64,000 nucleotides of DNA, taken from positions 4,156,514 to 4,220,513 of the forward strand of contig CP051246.1 of the NCBI GenBank assembly GCA_017795085.1, written 5' to 3'. The DNA comes from Salegentibacter sp. Its GTDB lineage: Bacteria > Bacteroidota > Bacteroidia > Flavobacteriales > Flavobacteriaceae. The notes beneath the pieces are model-generated. The model saw only the letters and a list, made by a program, of their open reading frames with translations. It did not search any database and was not told where the DNA came from. This document shows positions 8,923-18,728 of this stretch, in pieces; the stretch's first letter is position 1; each line of letters starts with the position of its first letter. Made by a program: the position numbers and the translations under genes.

Positions 8923-11900
8923 TTAGTTGGCGTTGTCCTTGTTTGCGAATTCGCTCGGGGTTAATTTATATTCTTTTTTAAACGCCCTACTGAAATAATT
9001 AGGATCGTTATAACCAACCTTAAATGCTACTTCAGAAATATTTTTGCCTTCTCTGATAAGCCGGATGGCTTTTTTCATTCTTGCACGTTTAATATATTCC
9101 AAAGTACTTAATCCTGCTAGCTTTTTCATTTTGATATGAAGAAGGGACCGGCTAATACCAATTTCATTGGCCATACCTTCTACCCCAAAATTGGGATTGG
9201 AGTAATTTTCATTAACCAATAAGTCTATCTTCCTTAAAAATTCACGATCATGATTATTTTTGGGGATGGGAATTGAATCGTTATTATCTTTATTTGAGAA
9301 TCTTTTCTCAAGGCTTTTCCCGGTTTCCAATAAATTATTTACAACTAAGTCAAGTTCATTTAAATTAAAGGGCTTTTCTAAATAAGCATTTGCGCCAGAA
9401 CTCAAGGCTTTTAGCTTTAAGGTTTCATCATTTTTTGCCGTAAGTAGTATAAAGGGAATATATTTTGTTTCGTGAGCTGATTTTATTTTTTCACATAGTT
9501 GTATGCCGGAAATTTTTGGCATTTTTATATCAGAAATTATAACATCAGGAAAAACATCTTTTAGTTTTTCTAAAGCCTGTGCGCCATCTTTTGCCGTAAT
9601 TACTTGAAATTTGTTAGAGAAATGTTTTTTCAAAAACTTCATCAGTTCCAGATTATCTTCAACAATAAGAATTTTGAAATTCGATTTTTTTTCAAGCTTC
9701 AAAAAATCCTTTGTTTCCAAATTTTTAGGAAATAGCTCTTCTATTTGTAAGGTTTTATTACCATTTACTAATTTGGAGTCCTCCTCATTTTTTTGCTTTA
9801 AGATTAACGGAAACTCAATAGCGATTTCAGTACCTTTTTTAAATTCTGAATGAATGGAGAGACTACCCTGCAGAAACTCTGTGAGACTTTTAACCAATGC
9901 CAGGCCCAATCCGGAATTTCCTCCGTTTTCTCCATTATTAGATTTATAAAACGGTTCAGTAACTCTCTCCGCCATTTCTGGGGACATGCCTTCACCAGTA
10001 TCACTAAATTTGAGATAAATCCTGCTATGTTTTAATTCATCCAAGGAATTTGAGATTGAAACAGTTAAATTAATGTTTCCATTCTGTGGGGTATTTTTCA
10101 GGGAATTAGAAACAATATTGGTGGCAATCATCTCTACTTTTGCAGGATCAAAATAGCAGATATACTCTGAAAATTCAGATTTAAAATTGTAAGAAATTTT
10201 TTTGCTTTTGAATAAAGGCTCAAATGCCATAAAGGTATCTTTTAGAAAAAGAATTATATCGCCTTTGCGTAAATCCAGTTTTGCGTGATCGGTTTCAATT
10301 CTTCTGAATTCCAATAATTGATGGATTAACCTATTAAGTTTATTCGCACTTTTCTTAATGGACACTAATTCTTCTGGAGGATCGGAATTTGTAACCTTAT
10401 CCTTAAAAAATTTCTCTGCGGAAGCAATAATGAGGGTGAGCGGTGTTTTAAATTCGTGAGAAATAAAGGTGAAGAAATTGAGCTTATGCCGATTAAGTTC
10501 ACTTATTTTTTCCTTTTCCATACGTTCCAGTTGAACAGCTAACTTTTGGTTGTGTATAAATCTTACAAATTTCCAGTAAGCATAAACCAAAAGGAGGCAA
10601 AAAAGAAAGTAAATAAAATAGGCCAGGTCTGTTTTCCAAAAAGGGGGAAGTACACTAATAGATAAAATTCGTTCATTTTTATTATTGTTTAGCGGGAGCG
10701 TTTTTACTCTAAAGGTATAATCGCCAGGTGGGAGATTTGTGTAGGTTGCGGATGTTTTTCTATCTACTATGTTCCAATTATTGTCAAAACCATCTAATTT
10801 ATAAGCATATTTTATCGCTTTTTCATTTAAATAACCAATCGCACCATATTCTATTGAAAAAACATCCTGATTATGTTTCAATTCAATTTGATCGATATAA
10901 TTAATATGTTTTTTAAGAAGATTGTTTTCATCAATTGAGACTTCCTTATTAAATAGCTTTAATTCCGTAAAATATAAAGGAGGAGCAGGAGGTATAATGT
11001 TAAGATGTTCAGGGTCGATAACATTTAACCCGTTTACAGAACCAAAATATAATAATCCATTTTCATCTTTATAAAATGATTTAAAATTAAACTGGTTGGT
11101 GGTAAGGCCATCTTCTACATTCAAATGGGTCAGTTTTTCGGTTTCGGAGTTATATATACTTAACCCCTGGTTAGTAGACATCCATTTATTGCCGTTATTA
11201 TCTTCTATTACTCCATAAACATTACTGTTTGGTAATTCATTATTTAAATGAAATGGTAAAAGTCTTTCTTTAGCTTTGTCATAAATTAGGACTCCTTCGT
11301 TTAAGGAACCAAACCAAATATCTCCACTCCTGGCTTCGTAAGCACTAACAATTTGTTTTTGTATATTCCTGTCAGAAAATAGTTCTAAACCGGGTTGCAC
11401 TAATTTTTCGGATTTATACTCTAATTTGAATATTCCTGAGTTTCGGGTACAAAACCATAAGTTATTATCACTGTCTTCCAGAATATCATAAATAAATTTA
11501 TCGCCTAAAACGTCCGGCATAAAAAGGTCAAAACCTTTGGTCTCATAATTATAAATATTAAGTCCGTTTTGTGTTCCTATCCATAATCTTCCTGAGTGAT
11601 CCTGTAAAATGGAATATACATAATTGTTGGAAATAGAGGTAGGATCACTTCCGGAGTACTTATAAACGCTTATTTTGCCAGTTTCCTTTTCATACTTATT
11701 AATTCCTCCCAAGAAAGTTCCAATCCAAATATTGCCCCGATCATCCTCGTGCATAGAATGGATATTATTACTACTTAAGCCATCAGATGAATTGAGAAAG
11801 CTAAACTGATTAGACTCTTTATCCAGAATATTTATTCCTCCATCTTCGGTACCTATCCATAATTTTCTCTCTTGTAGACTGATTATTTCACTAACGGCTT

Positions 11901-12957
11901 TTCCACTTATTGATTTGCGATAATCACTTGGAGTATATTTAGTGATACCTTTTGATTTTGGACTGGTATAGTTTACACCCCCAAAATAAGTGCCTATCCA
12001 AACGATGTTTTCTTTACTTACAAAAATGCTATAAACAGCTTTATCTGAAAGGCTTTCAGGTTGATTATTAAAAGACTGTCCATAATGTGTTACGGTATTT
12101 GTATTTTTGTTATATGTAAAAATTCCACTTTCCGTTCCTAGCCACAATAAACCATTATTATCCTCTTTAATACTCCTTATAACTTCAGCTTCCCTTTCTT
12201 CTTTTTTTGTAAGATTGACGTATTGAAATTTTTCTGTTTCCTGGTTTAAATAAAACAATCCACGGGTTGTGCCTACATACAGGTTATTTTTACTGTCTTT
12301 ATAAATCGAATTTATTGCATAAGTAGAACCGTCCTGATATTTTCCCGGGCTTTCAGGAATTTGATATTCTCTTATTCTCTCCCCTAGATCATTGATGAGT
12401 AAAATTCTTTTATTTAAGGCAACCCATAATACATTTGTTTTGAATGATTCAATTTCCTGAATCGAAATATCCTTTATGAGATGATGTATTTCTCCTGCTT
12501 TATCAATTTTAAAAAGGCCATTAGTTGTGCCTACCAGAATCTCATTATGTTTAGTTTCAAAAATTGAAGATACGGCTCCTTTTATTTTATTGTGAGCAAG
12601 TAATTTTTCAAATCTATTATATTCCGGTAGATAAATATCCAGCCCTCTGTACGTACCAACTAGCAAACCCTTCGAAGTAGATTTTACCACATTTATTTGA
12701 TTGTTACTTAATCCATGTTCCTGATAAAAGGTTTGAATGGTTTTTCCATCATATTTATTTAGCCCTTCTCGAGTACCAAACCAAATAAAACCATCATCAT
12801 CCTGGTCTATATCATAAACCGTACTATGAGATAGACCATCTTGTACCGTAATTTTTTCGAAGTTTTTTTCCTGAGAAAATAGTGTTATTGACCATATCAA
12901 GAAAATCAGGCCTATTGAAAAATTAATCTCTGGTGAAATGTTTATCGATTTCTTCAT
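8923..12957 (-). CDS. Hybrid two-component system sensor/regulator, HTCS1
   Basis: This 1344-residue one-protein signalling system has a signal or anchor segment (about 10-29), then about 14 seven-bladed-propeller repeats of the IWFGTREGLNKYDG type (about 30-680). A Y_Y_Y domain follows (about 690-775, with LPPGDYTFRVK), then a membrane segment (about 785-805) and a HisKA domain with the phospho-acceptor in SHEFKTPLTL (about His832). Next come the HATPase domain (GNSGLGLALVKSL), a receiver with IISDIKMPK (about Asp1142), and a C-terminal AraC-type HTH (about 1235-1340). All catalytic positions look intact. HTCS proteins bind an oligosaccharide in the periplasm and activate the adjacent PUL. 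It is divergent from the GH2-to-sulfatase operon starting at 13251, its likely target. Confidence 0.95.
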   Translation of the reverse strand: MKKSINISPEINFSIGLIFLIWSITLFSQEKNFEKITVQDGLSHSTVYDIDQDDDGFIWFGTREGLNKYDGKTIQTFYQEHGLSNNQINVVKSTSKGLLVGTYRGLDIYLPEYNRFEKLLAHNKIKGAVSSIFETKHNEILVGTTNGLFKIDKAGEIHHLIKDISIQEIESFKTNVLWVALNKRILLINDLGERIREYQIPESPGKYQDGSTYAINSIYKDSKNNLYVGTTRGLFYLNQETEKFQYVNLTKKEEREAEVIRSIKEDNNGLLWLGTESGIFTYNKNTNTVTHYGQSFNNQPESLSDKAVYSIFVSKENIVWIGTYFGGVNYTSPKSKGITKYTPSDYRKSISGKAVSEIISLQERKLWIGTEDGGINILDKESNQFSFLNSSDGLSSNNIHSMHEDDRGNIWIGTFLGGINKYEKETGKISVYKYSGSDPTSISNNYVYSILQDHSGRLWIGTQNGLNIYNYETKGFDLFMPDVLGDKFIYDILEDSDNNLWFCTRNSGIFKLEYKSEKLVQPGLELFSDRNIQKQIVSAYEARSGDIWFGSLNEGVLIYDKAKERLLPFHLNNELPNSNVYGVIEDNNGNKWMSTNQGLSIYNSETEKLTHLNVEDGLTTNQFNFKSFYKDENGLLYFGSVNGLNVIDPEHLNIIPPAPPLYFTELKLFNKEVSIDENNLLKKHINYIDQIELKHNQDVFSIEYGAIGYLNEKAIKYAYKLDGFDNNWNIVDRKTSATYTNLPPGDYTFRVKTLPLNNNKNERILSISVLPPFWKTDLAYFIYFLFCLLLVYAYWKFVRFIHNQKLAVQLERMEKEKISELNRHKLNFFTFISHEFKTPLTLIIASAEKFFKDKVTNSDPPEELVSIKKSANKLNRLIHQLLEFRRIETDHAKLDLRKGDIILFLKDTFMAFEPLFKSKKISYNFKSEFSEYICYFDPAKVEMIATNIVSNSLKNTPQNGNINLTVSISNSLDELKHSRIYLKFSDTGEGMSPEMAERVTEPFYKSNNGENGGNSGLGLALVKSLTEFLQGSLSIHSEFKKGTEIAIEFPLILKQKNEEDSKLVNGNKTLQIEELFPKNLETKDFLKLEKKSNFKILIVEDNLELMKFLKKHFSNKFQVITAKDGAQALEKLKDVFPDVIISDIKMPKISGIQLCEKIKSAHETKYIPFILLTAKNDETLKLKALSSGANAYLEKPFNLNELDLVVNNLLETGKSLEKRFSNKDNNDSIPIPKNNHDREFLRKIDLLVNENYSNPNFGVEGMANEIGISRSLLHIKMKKLAGLSTLEYIKRARMKKAIRLIREGKNISEVAFKVGYNDPNYFSRAFKKEYKLTPSEFANKDNAN

Positions 12958-12978
12958 TTAAAGAGATTAATAGATAAA

Positions 12979-13065
12979 TTATACAAAAGTGCTATGAAAT
13001 TACACAAAATTATAGAAAGCTATTTTAATATTGATTTAACATTGTGTTATCAAATTTACACAAAT
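12979..13065 (-). promoter_or_regulatory. Repeated TTTTGTRTAA boxes upstream of HTCS1
   Basis: Read in the direction of HTCS1, three near-identical boxes occur: TTTTGTATAA (12979-12988), TTTTGTGTAA (13000-13009) and ATTTGTGTAA (13056-13065). The first two are spaced 21 bp start to start, about two helical turns. Similar boxes in the same orientation precede HTCS2 and HTCS3. A minus-strand match to the -7 consensus TAnnTTTG overlaps the third box (13051-13058). The whole 293-bp divergent region 12958-13250 must also carry the promoter of the GH2 operon, but I cannot place it. Function is inferred. Confidence 0.35.
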
Positions 13066-13250
13066 AGATGGTAAAAACAGATAAATCAAAAAAATAATAT
13101 ATAAAAAATTATAAAAATGATGAGTAATGTGTTTTAAAGTTGAATTGTCCAATCAATCTATAAACTTAATATATAGATAATGCTAAAAACAATCGTCCTG
13201 AATTTTAAACTATTCTCGAATAATAATTTATAGAAAACTAATATCTAAAA

Positions 13251-15578
13251 ATGAAAAAAAAAATTAATCCCCTGCTTTTTTTATGTTTCCTGCTTTTCCC
13301 TGTTTTAAATACGATTGCACAACAGGATAAAGAAGTTTTAAATTATTCTATGGAAACCCGCTGGACGGACGATGTTGATCCAGGCAATCTTTATCCTGAA
13401 TATCCCCGCCCGCAAATGGCGCGTGAGAATTGGGTTAATTTGAATGGTTATTGGGATTATGCTATACAGGGAAAAGAAGAAAATGAACCTACAGAATACG
13501 ATGGTGATATCCTCGTGCCTTTTCCAGCTGAATCTGAACTTAGTGAGGTAAAGAAATTAGTAGGGAACTCAAATTACCTGTGGTACAAAAAGCAAGTTGA
13601 AATAGATCAAAAAGATGATGGTGAAAAAACACTGCTTCATTTTGGGGCGGTAGACTGGGAAACCACCGTTTATGTTAACGGAAAAAAAGTCGGTTCCCAT
13701 ACGGGAGGCTATGACCCATTTAATTTCGACATCTCAGATTTTTTAAATAAAAGCGGGAATCAGGAAATTATTGTTCGGGTTTGGGATCCGACTTCCGAAG
13801 GAACACAAGCCAGGGGCAAACAACTCAATAACCCCAGCGGTATTTGGTATACCCCGGTAACCGGTATTTGGCAAACTGTTTGGCTTGAAACGGTTCCAGA
13901 AAATTATATCAAACGTTTGAAAATAACTCCCGATATCGATAAGGAAAAGGCCCATGCAGAGGTTCAGTTATCAGCCCTAAATCTTGATGGTGTTATAGAA
14001 GTTAAAGCTTTTGCCGGGGGAGAGGAAGTAGGAACCAAAGAAATTCCAATTGGCGAAAAGAGTACCCGGGCTAAGCTTGACCTTGATATCCCCAATCCTA
14101 CCCTTTGGACTACAGAAAATCCATTTTTATATGATCTTATAATCACCCTTAAAGATAGTGATGGAAATATAATTGATGAGGTAGAAAGTTATCTCGGAAT
14201 GCGAAAAGTATCTCTTGGTAAGGATGCAAATGGATATACCCGGATTTTATTAAACAATAAGCCCTTGTTTCAATTTGGCCTATTGGACCAGGGATGGTGG
14301 CCTGATGGATTGTATACTGCCCCAACAGAAGAAGCCATGGTGTATGATATTAAGATTACAAAAGAGCTGGGCTTTAATATGCTAAGAAAGCATGTGAAAG
14401 TAGAACCGGCACGATTTTATTACCACTGTGATAAGATGGGAATGTTGGTATGGCAGGATATGCCTTCTGGTTTTAACAGCAGTGAAAAAGAGGTGCAACA
14501 CGTTAAGCACGATGCCAAATTAGACTGGGAACGACCAAAGGAATCTGCACTTCAGTTTGAAAAAGAATTGAAGTCCATGATCGATAATTTCTATGCTTTT
14601 CCTTCCATTATTCTTTGGTGTCCGCTAAATGAAGGCTGGGGACAATATGATACCGAGCGTATAGCAGAATGGACGAAAACTTATGATCCTTCGAGATTGG
14701 TAGATGCTCCAAGTGGTTGGGCCGACAGGGAAGTGGGCGATATGATAGATGTACATCTTTATCCAGGGCCAGGGATGGAGCTTCCCGAGAGTGAGAGAGC
14801 ATCAGTATTAGGAGAATTCGGAGGTTTGGGATGGCCTGTGGAAGATCACCTTTGGTGGGATAAAAGAAATTGGGGATATCTCACTTATAATGATGAAAAA
14901 ACTTATCAAAATGAATTTGCTGCCCTGATTAAAAACCTTCAGGGGCTAATTTCCTGGGGGCTTTCAGCAGCGGTTTATACTCAAACTACTGATGTTGAGG
15001 GAGAAGTAAATGGAGTAATGACCTATGACCGGGAAGTTCTAAAACTAGATAAAGAAAAGACAAGGGAACTCATAAAACCTTTATATGAACCTTGGTGGAA
15101 TAAACGTGTATTGATTTCCGATTCTGAACACAAAGCACACAGCTGGAAAGTGAGTTTCGAAGAACCTGAGGGAAATTGGAAAGAGCAAGATTATGAAGAT
15201 TTAGAATGGAATAATGAAAAAGCTCCATTTTCAGCAGAAGAGAATCCCTTTCTTCCAGAAGTTACAACTTGGAATACCGAAACATTATATGCCAGGAAGG
15301 TATTTGATTTAAAGGCTATTCCCGAAAAGATATTTATCAAATATTATGCTCCAAAAACGCAATTAAAATTATACGTAAACGGTCAGTTGGTAGAAGAATG
15401 GGAAGATGGTGGCGGAAGGAAAAGGCATTATACCCACATAATGTTGGATGAGATTAGTGAATTTTTAGAAGAAGGTGAGAATGTAATAGCTGTGGAGGCA
15501 AGCAGTAATGAAAAAATACGCGCTTTTGATCTGGGAATGTATACAACAGGAACTCTTAAAGATATAAAGGACTTTTAA
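13251..15578 (+). CDS. Glycoside hydrolase family 2 enzyme (beta-galactosidase/glucuronidase type)
   Basis: This 775-residue secreted enzyme (signal peptide about 1-24, no lipobox) removes a beta-linked sugar from oligosaccharides, probably in the periplasm. An N-terminal sugar-binding jelly roll (PRPQMARENWVNLNGYWDYA, about 53-72) is followed by an immunoglobulin-like sandwich and the TIM barrel. The proposed acid/base is Glu461 in LNEGWG and the nucleophile Glu522 in VLGEFGG, both intact. A second sugar-binding-like domain ends the protein (about 640-770). GH2 members act on galactosides, glucuronides, mannosides or arabinosides, so specificity is open. It is the first gene of the operon running towards the sulfatases. 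A decayed 108-bp copy of its codons lies at 20280-20387. Confidence 0.92.
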   Translation: MKKKINPLLFLCFLLFPVLNTIAQQDKEVLNYSMETRWTDDVDPGNLYPEYPRPQMARENWVNLNGYWDYAIQGKEENEPTEYDGDILVPFPAESELSEVKKLVGNSNYLWYKKQVEIDQKDDGEKTLLHFGAVDWETTVYVNGKKVGSHTGGYDPFNFDISDFLNKSGNQEIIVRVWDPTSEGTQARGKQLNNPSGIWYTPVTGIWQTVWLETVPENYIKRLKITPDIDKEKAHAEVQLSALNLDGVIEVKAFAGGEEVGTKEIPIGEKSTRAKLDLDIPNPTLWTTENPFLYDLIITLKDSDGNIIDEVESYLGMRKVSLGKDANGYTRILLNNKPLFQFGLLDQGWWPDGLYTAPTEEAMVYDIKITKELGFNMLRKHVKVEPARFYYHCDKMGMLVWQDMPSGFNSSEKEVQHVKHDAKLDWERPKESALQFEKELKSMIDNFYAFPSIILWCPLNEGWGQYDTERIAEWTKTYDPSRLVDAPSGWADREVGDMIDVHLYPGPGMELPESERASVLGEFGGLGWPVEDHLWWDKRNWGYLTYNDEKTYQNEFAALIKNLQGLISWGLSAAVYTQTTDVEGEVNGVMTYDREVLKLDKEKTRELIKPLYEPWWNKRVLISDSEHKAHSWKVSFEEPEGNWKEQDYEDLEWNNEKAPFSAEENPFLPEVTTWNTETLYARKVFDLKAIPEKIFIKYYAPKTQLKLYVNGQLVEEWEDGGGRKRHYTHIMLDEISEFLEEGENVIAVEASSNEKIRAFDLGMYTTGTLKDIKDF

Positions 15579-15632
15579 AAAGATATTTATTATAAGAAGG
15601 ATGAAAATAACTATAATCTAAATAATTAGAAT

Positions 15633-18600
15633 ATGAATAATCTAATATCAAATTTTAAAAATAAAAAACTTGTCTTGATGGTTTGTTTTTTATTTACAAT
15701 AGGTGTTATAACCGCTCAGAAACAAACTGTGAACGGAGTGGTTTCAGACGCAGACGGAATTCATTTACCGGGAGTAAACGTTGTGGTGAAAGGTACAAAT
15801 AATGGTACCCAAACTAATTTTGATGGAGAATACGAAATCGATGTAGCAGATTCGGGTGAAGTTTTGGTTTTTAGTTATATAGGTTTTCAAACTCAGGAAG
15901 TCCAGTTAAACGGTCGTTCAACAATTGATGTTAGTCTGGAAACCGATCAGGAATCTCTAGATGAAGTGGTGGTTGTGGGGTATGGTACGGTTAGAAAAAG
16001 TGATGTAACTGGTGCCGTATCTTCAGTAAAAGCAGAAGATTTAAATCCTGGCGCTAATGCTTCGGTCGACCAGGCCTTACAAGGACGGGTTGCCGGTGTT
16101 CAGATATCCCAAAGCAGTAACGAACCTGGAGGAGGGTTAAATGTAAATATACGCGGGGCGGGGTCTATTAATGCCGGTTCTCAACCTCTATATGTAATAG
16201 ATGGAGTTATTGTTAATAACGGTTCTGTTGCAGCTACGGGAGGCCAGGGGTTTACTGGTAATAGGACCCCAAGAAACCCACTTAACTCTCTTAACCCTAA
16301 TGATATAGAATCTATAGAAGTTTTGAAAGATGCTTCCAGTACTGCTATCTATGGTTCCAGGGGTTCTAATGGGGTTGTTTTAATTACCACCAAGAGTGGG
16401 AAATCAGGAAAACTGAAAGTTAATTACGATACTTACTACGGTTTTCAAGAAGCAGCAGAACGGCTGGACATATTATCGCCTACAGAATATCAGCAGGTAT
16501 TAAATGATATTATTGAAGATGGTGGAGGAGATCCGGGGCAAGAAGTTACAGAAATAGAAGATGAAGGTACAAATTGGATGGATTTGATTTTACAACGGGC
16601 TCCTACTCAAAATCACAACCTATCATTTTCTGGGAATACAGAGAGTATAGATTATTACACGTCTTTAAATTATTTCAATCAGGAAGGTTTAGTAAAAGGT
16701 TCAGGAATGGATAGGTATAATGTGAGGGTGAACCTTAATTCAAATTCAGATGAAAAGTATAACTATGGCATTAATATGAATGCTTCTTATATAAATGATG
16801 ATTTTGCTTCTACCGGGGTCGGAATTAATGAAAACGGCGGGGCAATTTATTCTGCTATTAGTTTTGATCCTACTATTCAACCTTATAATGAAGACGGCTC
16901 TTATAGAGAATCAAATTTTGTAAATATCGATAATCCATTGGCTATACTTAATGGTGCTGACGCCCGTGGAGAAACCTTTAGGTTTTCTGGGAATACTTTT
17001 TTTGAATACTTTCTAATGCCATCTCTTTCTGCAAAATTTCAAATAGGAGGAGATGTCCAGGATGTTAGAAGAGATATATTTGTTCAACCTTATACATTAC
17101 AAGGCCGTGGTACCGGTGGTCTAGCCACTATTCAAACCGGTAGAAAAGATTATGTCTCACTTGAAGGAACTCTTAATTATAACAAAGAAATTGGCGATGA
17201 TAATATTTCTGCTGTTTTGGGAGCTACCTATGAGTATTTTCAAACAAAATCTTTTTCCGGAAATGCAAGGGGATTTGCATTACCAGATTTAGGAACAGAT
17301 GCTATAGGATCCGGTGATCCGTTATTAAATAATCTTGGTAGTGGAAGAACTCAGGCACGATTTATATCCTATTTAGGGAGGGTTAATTATAGCCTAAACA
17401 ATAAATATTTATTCACAGCTTCAATACGAGCCGATGGTTCTTCAAGGTTTGGAGAAAATAATAAATTTGGTTATTTCCCATCGGGTGCAGTAGCCTGGAA
17501 AATCCATGAAGAAGATTTTATGGAGAACAATTCATGGATAAATCAATTGAAACCTAGAGCTAGTATTGGAAGTACTGGGAATGCAAATATTGGTAATGCT
17601 TTAACCTATCAAACTTTTTCAGCAGGTGCAAATTTGCTTTTTGGAGATGATTTCTATAATACAATTTATCCCACAAGGATAGCAAATCCTAATCTTACTT
17701 GGGAACGCGCTGTTCAGTTTGATGTAGGTCTGGATTTTGGATTTTTAAGTAATCGAATTAACGGAAGTCTGGATTATTTTAATAAAGAGACCAAAGACTT
17801 GCTTCTTAATGTACCACAAGCCCTAAATACAGGTTTTGAGGTACAGACTCAAAATTTAGGAGGAGTTAGAAATAGTGGCTTTGAATTAGGGCTTAATGTT
17901 TCCGCCATCACATCAGAGAATTTTAGCTGGGACATTTCCGGTAATTTAGCCACCTTAAAAAATGAAGTGCTGGATATTGGAGACCGCGGTGATATTATTC
18001 GGGGCGGCCAATCACAAATACCAGATTTTTCAATTGTAAGACCTGGAGAAGCTCTGGATTCTTATTATGGTTTTATTGTAGATGGGGTTTGGCAGGAAGG
18101 AGATGATTTTAGTGTCACAGAGGCTCAGGTTGCTCCGGGTGACTTTAAATACAGGGATATTAATGATGATGGTGTTATTAACTCATCTGATCGGGTAATT
18201 CTAGGAAAGACAATTCCCGATTTAACCTGGGGTCTTACCAATAATTTTAGTTTTTGGGACTTTAATCTGGATGTTTTAATACAAGGTGTAGAGGGTGTAG
18301 ATCGTTTAAACGGAAATCTTATTAATACGTATTCTCCTAATGATTTTCGTCGGAATCGAATTGCTGAACCATTACTAAATAGATGGACTCCTGAAAACCC
18401 TACAAATCAGTATCCATCTTTTGTAAATCCTACCTCTCAGGGAGGAGCAAACGCATTAATAAATAGTCGTACTGTCGAAGACGCATCTTATGTTAGGCTG
18501 CAATCAGTAAGGTTGGGTTATAATGTACCCGTTAATAACTTCAGCCTGTTCAATCGTTTGTCAATATATCTTACAGGACAAAACTTGTTAACACTAACAG

Positions 18601-18716
18601 GTTATAGCGGTGTTGATCCTGCTAGTAATGCTAGTGGAAGTAATACTATTGCGTTGGATTTTAATGCCTATCCATTGCCAAAGACTTATCTCATAGGCTT
18701 AAATGTGGAATTTTAA
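15633..18716 (+). CDS. SusC-like TonB-dependent receptor, pair 1
   Basis: This 1027-residue protein has a signal peptide (about 1-28, ending ITAQK). A carboxypeptidase-D-regulatory-like domain (about 30-110) is followed by the LDEVVVVGYGTVRKSDVTG segment, the plug (PLYVIDGVIV; SIEVLKDASSTAIYG) and the barrel ending GLNVEF. All landmarks of a functional SusC are present and the length is typical. It would import oligosaccharides together with the SusD gene starting 12 bp downstream. It begins 54 bp after the GH2 gene, so these belong to one operon. Its N-terminal domain is close to that of the receptor at 20424 (same QTNFDGEYEID and TDQESLDEV stretches), while the plug and barrel differ much more. 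Confidence 0.94.
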   Translation: MNNLISNFKNKKLVLMVCFLFTIGVITAQKQTVNGVVSDADGIHLPGVNVVVKGTNNGTQTNFDGEYEIDVADSGEVLVFSYIGFQTQEVQLNGRSTIDVSLETDQESLDEVVVVGYGTVRKSDVTGAVSSVKAEDLNPGANASVDQALQGRVAGVQISQSSNEPGGGLNVNIRGAGSINAGSQPLYVIDGVIVNNGSVAATGGQGFTGNRTPRNPLNSLNPNDIESIEVLKDASSTAIYGSRGSNGVVLITTKSGKSGKLKVNYDTYYGFQEAAERLDILSPTEYQQVLNDIIEDGGGDPGQEVTEIEDEGTNWMDLILQRAPTQNHNLSFSGNTESIDYYTSLNYFNQEGLVKGSGMDRYNVRVNLNSNSDEKYNYGINMNASYINDDFASTGVGINENGGAIYSAISFDPTIQPYNEDGSYRESNFVNIDNPLAILNGADARGETFRFSGNTFFEYFLMPSLSAKFQIGGDVQDVRRDIFVQPYTLQGRGTGGLATIQTGRKDYVSLEGTLNYNKEIGDDNISAVLGATYEYFQTKSFSGNARGFALPDLGTDAIGSGDPLLNNLGSGRTQARFISYLGRVNYSLNNKYLFTASIRADGSSRFGENNKFGYFPSGAVAWKIHEEDFMENNSWINQLKPRASIGSTGNANIGNALTYQTFSAGANLLFGDDFYNTIYPTRIANPNLTWERAVQFDVGLDFGFLSNRINGSLDYFNKETKDLLLNVPQALNTGFEVQTQNLGGVRNSGFELGLNVSAITSENFSWDISGNLATLKNEVLDIGDRGDIIRGGQSQIPDFSIVRPGEALDSYYGFIVDGVWQEGDDFSVTEAQVAPGDFKYRDINDDGVINSSDRVILGKTIPDLTWGLTNNFSFWDFNLDVLIQGVEGVDRLNGNLINTYSPNDFRRNRIAEPLLNRWTPENPTNQYPSFVNPTSQGGANALINSRTVEDASYVRLQSVRLGYNVPVNNFSLFNRLSIYLTGQNLLTLTGYSGVDPASNASGSNTIALDFNAYPLPKTYLIGLNVEF

Positions 18717-18728
18717 TAATACTTTACT